DNA from: JBEIUL01 sp044356865
GTDB lineage: Bacteria; Planctomycetota; Phycisphaerae; Phycisphaerales; SM1A02
Assembly (NCBI GenBank): GCA_044356865.1
Contig: JBIKVN010000059.1
Coordinates: forward strand, 1 to 14,295
Length of the DNA: 14,295 nucleotides
Direction of reading: 5' to 3'
Of the stretch, positions 13,273 through 14,295 are shown in pieces. The notes beneath the pieces were generated by a model, which ran no database searches, was not told the origin of the DNA, and was given only the letters and a program-made list of their open reading frames with translations. The translations under genes and the position numbers were made by a program. How positions within the stretch are numbered: the stretch's first letter is position 1; every line of letters begins with the position of its first letter.

Positions 13273-14295
13273 TCACTCCGCCCCGGCCTGGAAGAGGGTG
13301 TAGTTGGAGCTCTCCCGCGTGATCTGGATGTCGTGCGGATGGTTCTCGGCCACCGTCGCCGGGCTGACCCGCACGAAGCGGACGTTGCGGCGGAACTCCT
13401 CGACGGTCGCGCAGCCGCAGTAGCCCATCGCCGAGCGGAGCCCGCCGACCATCTGGTAGGTGAACTCGCCGAGCGGGCCGCGGTAGGGCACGAGGCCCTC
13501 GACGCCCTCGGGCACGAACTTCCGCGTGTCGCGGACGTTCGCCTGGCCGTAGCGGTCGGCGCTGCCCTGGCTCATCGCCCCCTCGCTGCCCATGCCGCGG
13601 TAGCTCTTGAAGCGGCGGCCGCGGTGCAGGACGAGTTCCCCCGGGCTCTCGTCGAGGCCGGCGAAGAGCGAACCGAGCATCACGCTCGACGCCCCCGCCC
13701 CGAGGGCCTTCGCGATGTCGCCCGAGAGGCGGATGCCGCCGTCGGCGATGACCGGCACGTCGAGCGGCTCGCACGCCCGGCAGGCATTCAGGATCGCGGT
13801 CACCTGCGGCATGCCGACGCCGGTGACCACACGGGTGGTGCAGATCGAGCCCGGCCCGATGCCGACCTTCACCGCGTCGGCGCCTGCCTCGACGAGGGCC
13901 CGCGCCCCCTCCTCGGTCGCGACGTTGCCCGCGATGATGTCGATGTCGTAGCGGCGGCGGATCGCCTCGACGGTGCGGAGCACGTTCTCGCTGTGCCCGT
14001 GGGCGGTGTCGACGACGATCACGTCGACCTCGGCGGCGATGAGGGCCTCGACGCGGTCCATCTGCATCACGCCGACCGCGGCCCCGACCCGCAGCCGGCC
14101 GCGGCTGTCGCGGCACGCCCGCGGGTGCCGCCGCACGTTGTCGATGTCCCGCATGGTGATGAGCCCGTGCAGCTTCCGCGACGCGTCGACGAGCAGCAGC
14201 TTCTCGACGCGGGCCCGGCTGAGCATCCGCTCGGCCTCGTCGAGGTCGGTCTCGGGCTTCGCCGTCACGAGCCCGTCGCTGGTCATGATCTCGCG
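13273..14295 (-). CDS. guaB: IMP dehydrogenase, N-terminus cut by window end
   Basis: IMP dehydrogenase catalyses NAD-dependent oxidation of IMP to XMP, the committed step to GMP. 340 residues are present of about 490-500 in the family. Visible text starts inside the CBS pair (IMTSDGLVTA, KLLLVDASRKLHGLITMRDI) and continues with the barrel: VDTAHGHSENVL, AGNVATEEGARAL, VKVGIGPGSICTTR with catalytic Cys, PVIADGGIRLSGDIAKALGAGA, GSLFAG, SYRGMGSEGAM, then the flap with SADRYGQ containing the Arg-Tyr pair, and LRSAMGYCG. The C-terminus SNYTLFQAGAE is complete with TGA at 13275-13273. The ATG at 14286 is internal; codons Arg-Glu-Ile precede it up to the window edge. Confidence 0.97.
   Translation of the reverse strand, partial: REIMTSDGLVTAKPETDLDEAERMLSRARVEKLLLVDASRKLHGLITMRDIDNVRRHPRACRDSRGRLRVGAAVGVMQMDRVEALIAAEVDVIVVDTAHGHSENVLRTVEAIRRRYDIDIIAGNVATEEGARALVEAGADAVKVGIGPGSICTTRVVTGVGMPQVTAILNACRACEPLDVPVIADGGIRLSGDIAKALGAGASSVMLGSLFAGLDESPGELVLHRGRRFKSYRGMGSEGAMSQGSADRYGQANVRDTRKFVPEGVEGLVPYRGPLGEFTYQMVGGLRSAMGYCGCATVEEFRRNVRFVRVSPATVAENHPHDIQITRESSNYTLFQAGAE

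Overview
The window is about 14.3 kb of very GC-rich bacterial DNA. Coding density is high, and codon third positions are almost always G or C, which produces many long false antisense reading frames. No single gene fixes the taxon. The long ImuA and ImuB proteins, the IMP dehydrogenase and the overall style recall Planctomycetota (Phycisphaerae-like), but this is a low-confidence inference. An Alphaproteobacterium is not excluded, because the only convincing SOS operator matches the alphaproteobacterial LexA pattern.

Layout from left to right. (1) At 1-2049 (+) lies the C-terminal two thirds of a large FAD-linked oxidase fused to a GlpC-like iron-sulfur module; its 5' end is outside the window. 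(2) At 2202-9253 (-) lies a complete three-gene mutagenesis cassette, imuA-imuB-dnaE2, read right to left. imuA and imuB overlap, and dnaE2 starts 6 nt after imuB stops. (3) At 9254-9662 lies a 409-bp control region. It holds a GTTC-N7-GTTC direct repeat (a candidate LexA box) facing imuA, a short dyad, a REP-like tract and a perfect 14-bp hairpin behind the next gene. (4) At 9663-10391 (-) lies an SRAP/HMCES/YedK-family protein, which crosslinks to abasic sites. (5) At 10416-11201 (+) lies a class I SAM methyltransferase with a hydrophobic N-terminus, diverging from the SRAP gene with only 24 bp between start codons. (6) At 11209-13122 (-) lies a soluble PAS-PAS hybrid histidine kinase/response regulator. 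(7) At 13147-13233 (-) lies a tRNA-Leu(CAA). (8) At 13273-14295 (-) lies most of guaB (IMP dehydrogenase), cut by the window end.

The biological core is a DNA-damage tolerance island of about 8 kb. ImuA (RecA-like) and ImuB (a Y-family polymerase relative without catalytic residues) form the expected mutasome with DnaE2, the error-prone replicative-type polymerase. SRAP shields abasic sites in single-stranded DNA and sits immediately upstream on the same strand. The SOS-like box in front of imuA fits damage induction of the cassette. ImuA, ImuB and DnaE2 all carry extra low-complexity segments compared with typical family members, some built from 12-bp repeats. In two places in imuA the coding periodicity disagrees with the annotated frame, so that gene deserves checking. 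I found no CRISPR array, insertion sequence, prophage or clearly new system.
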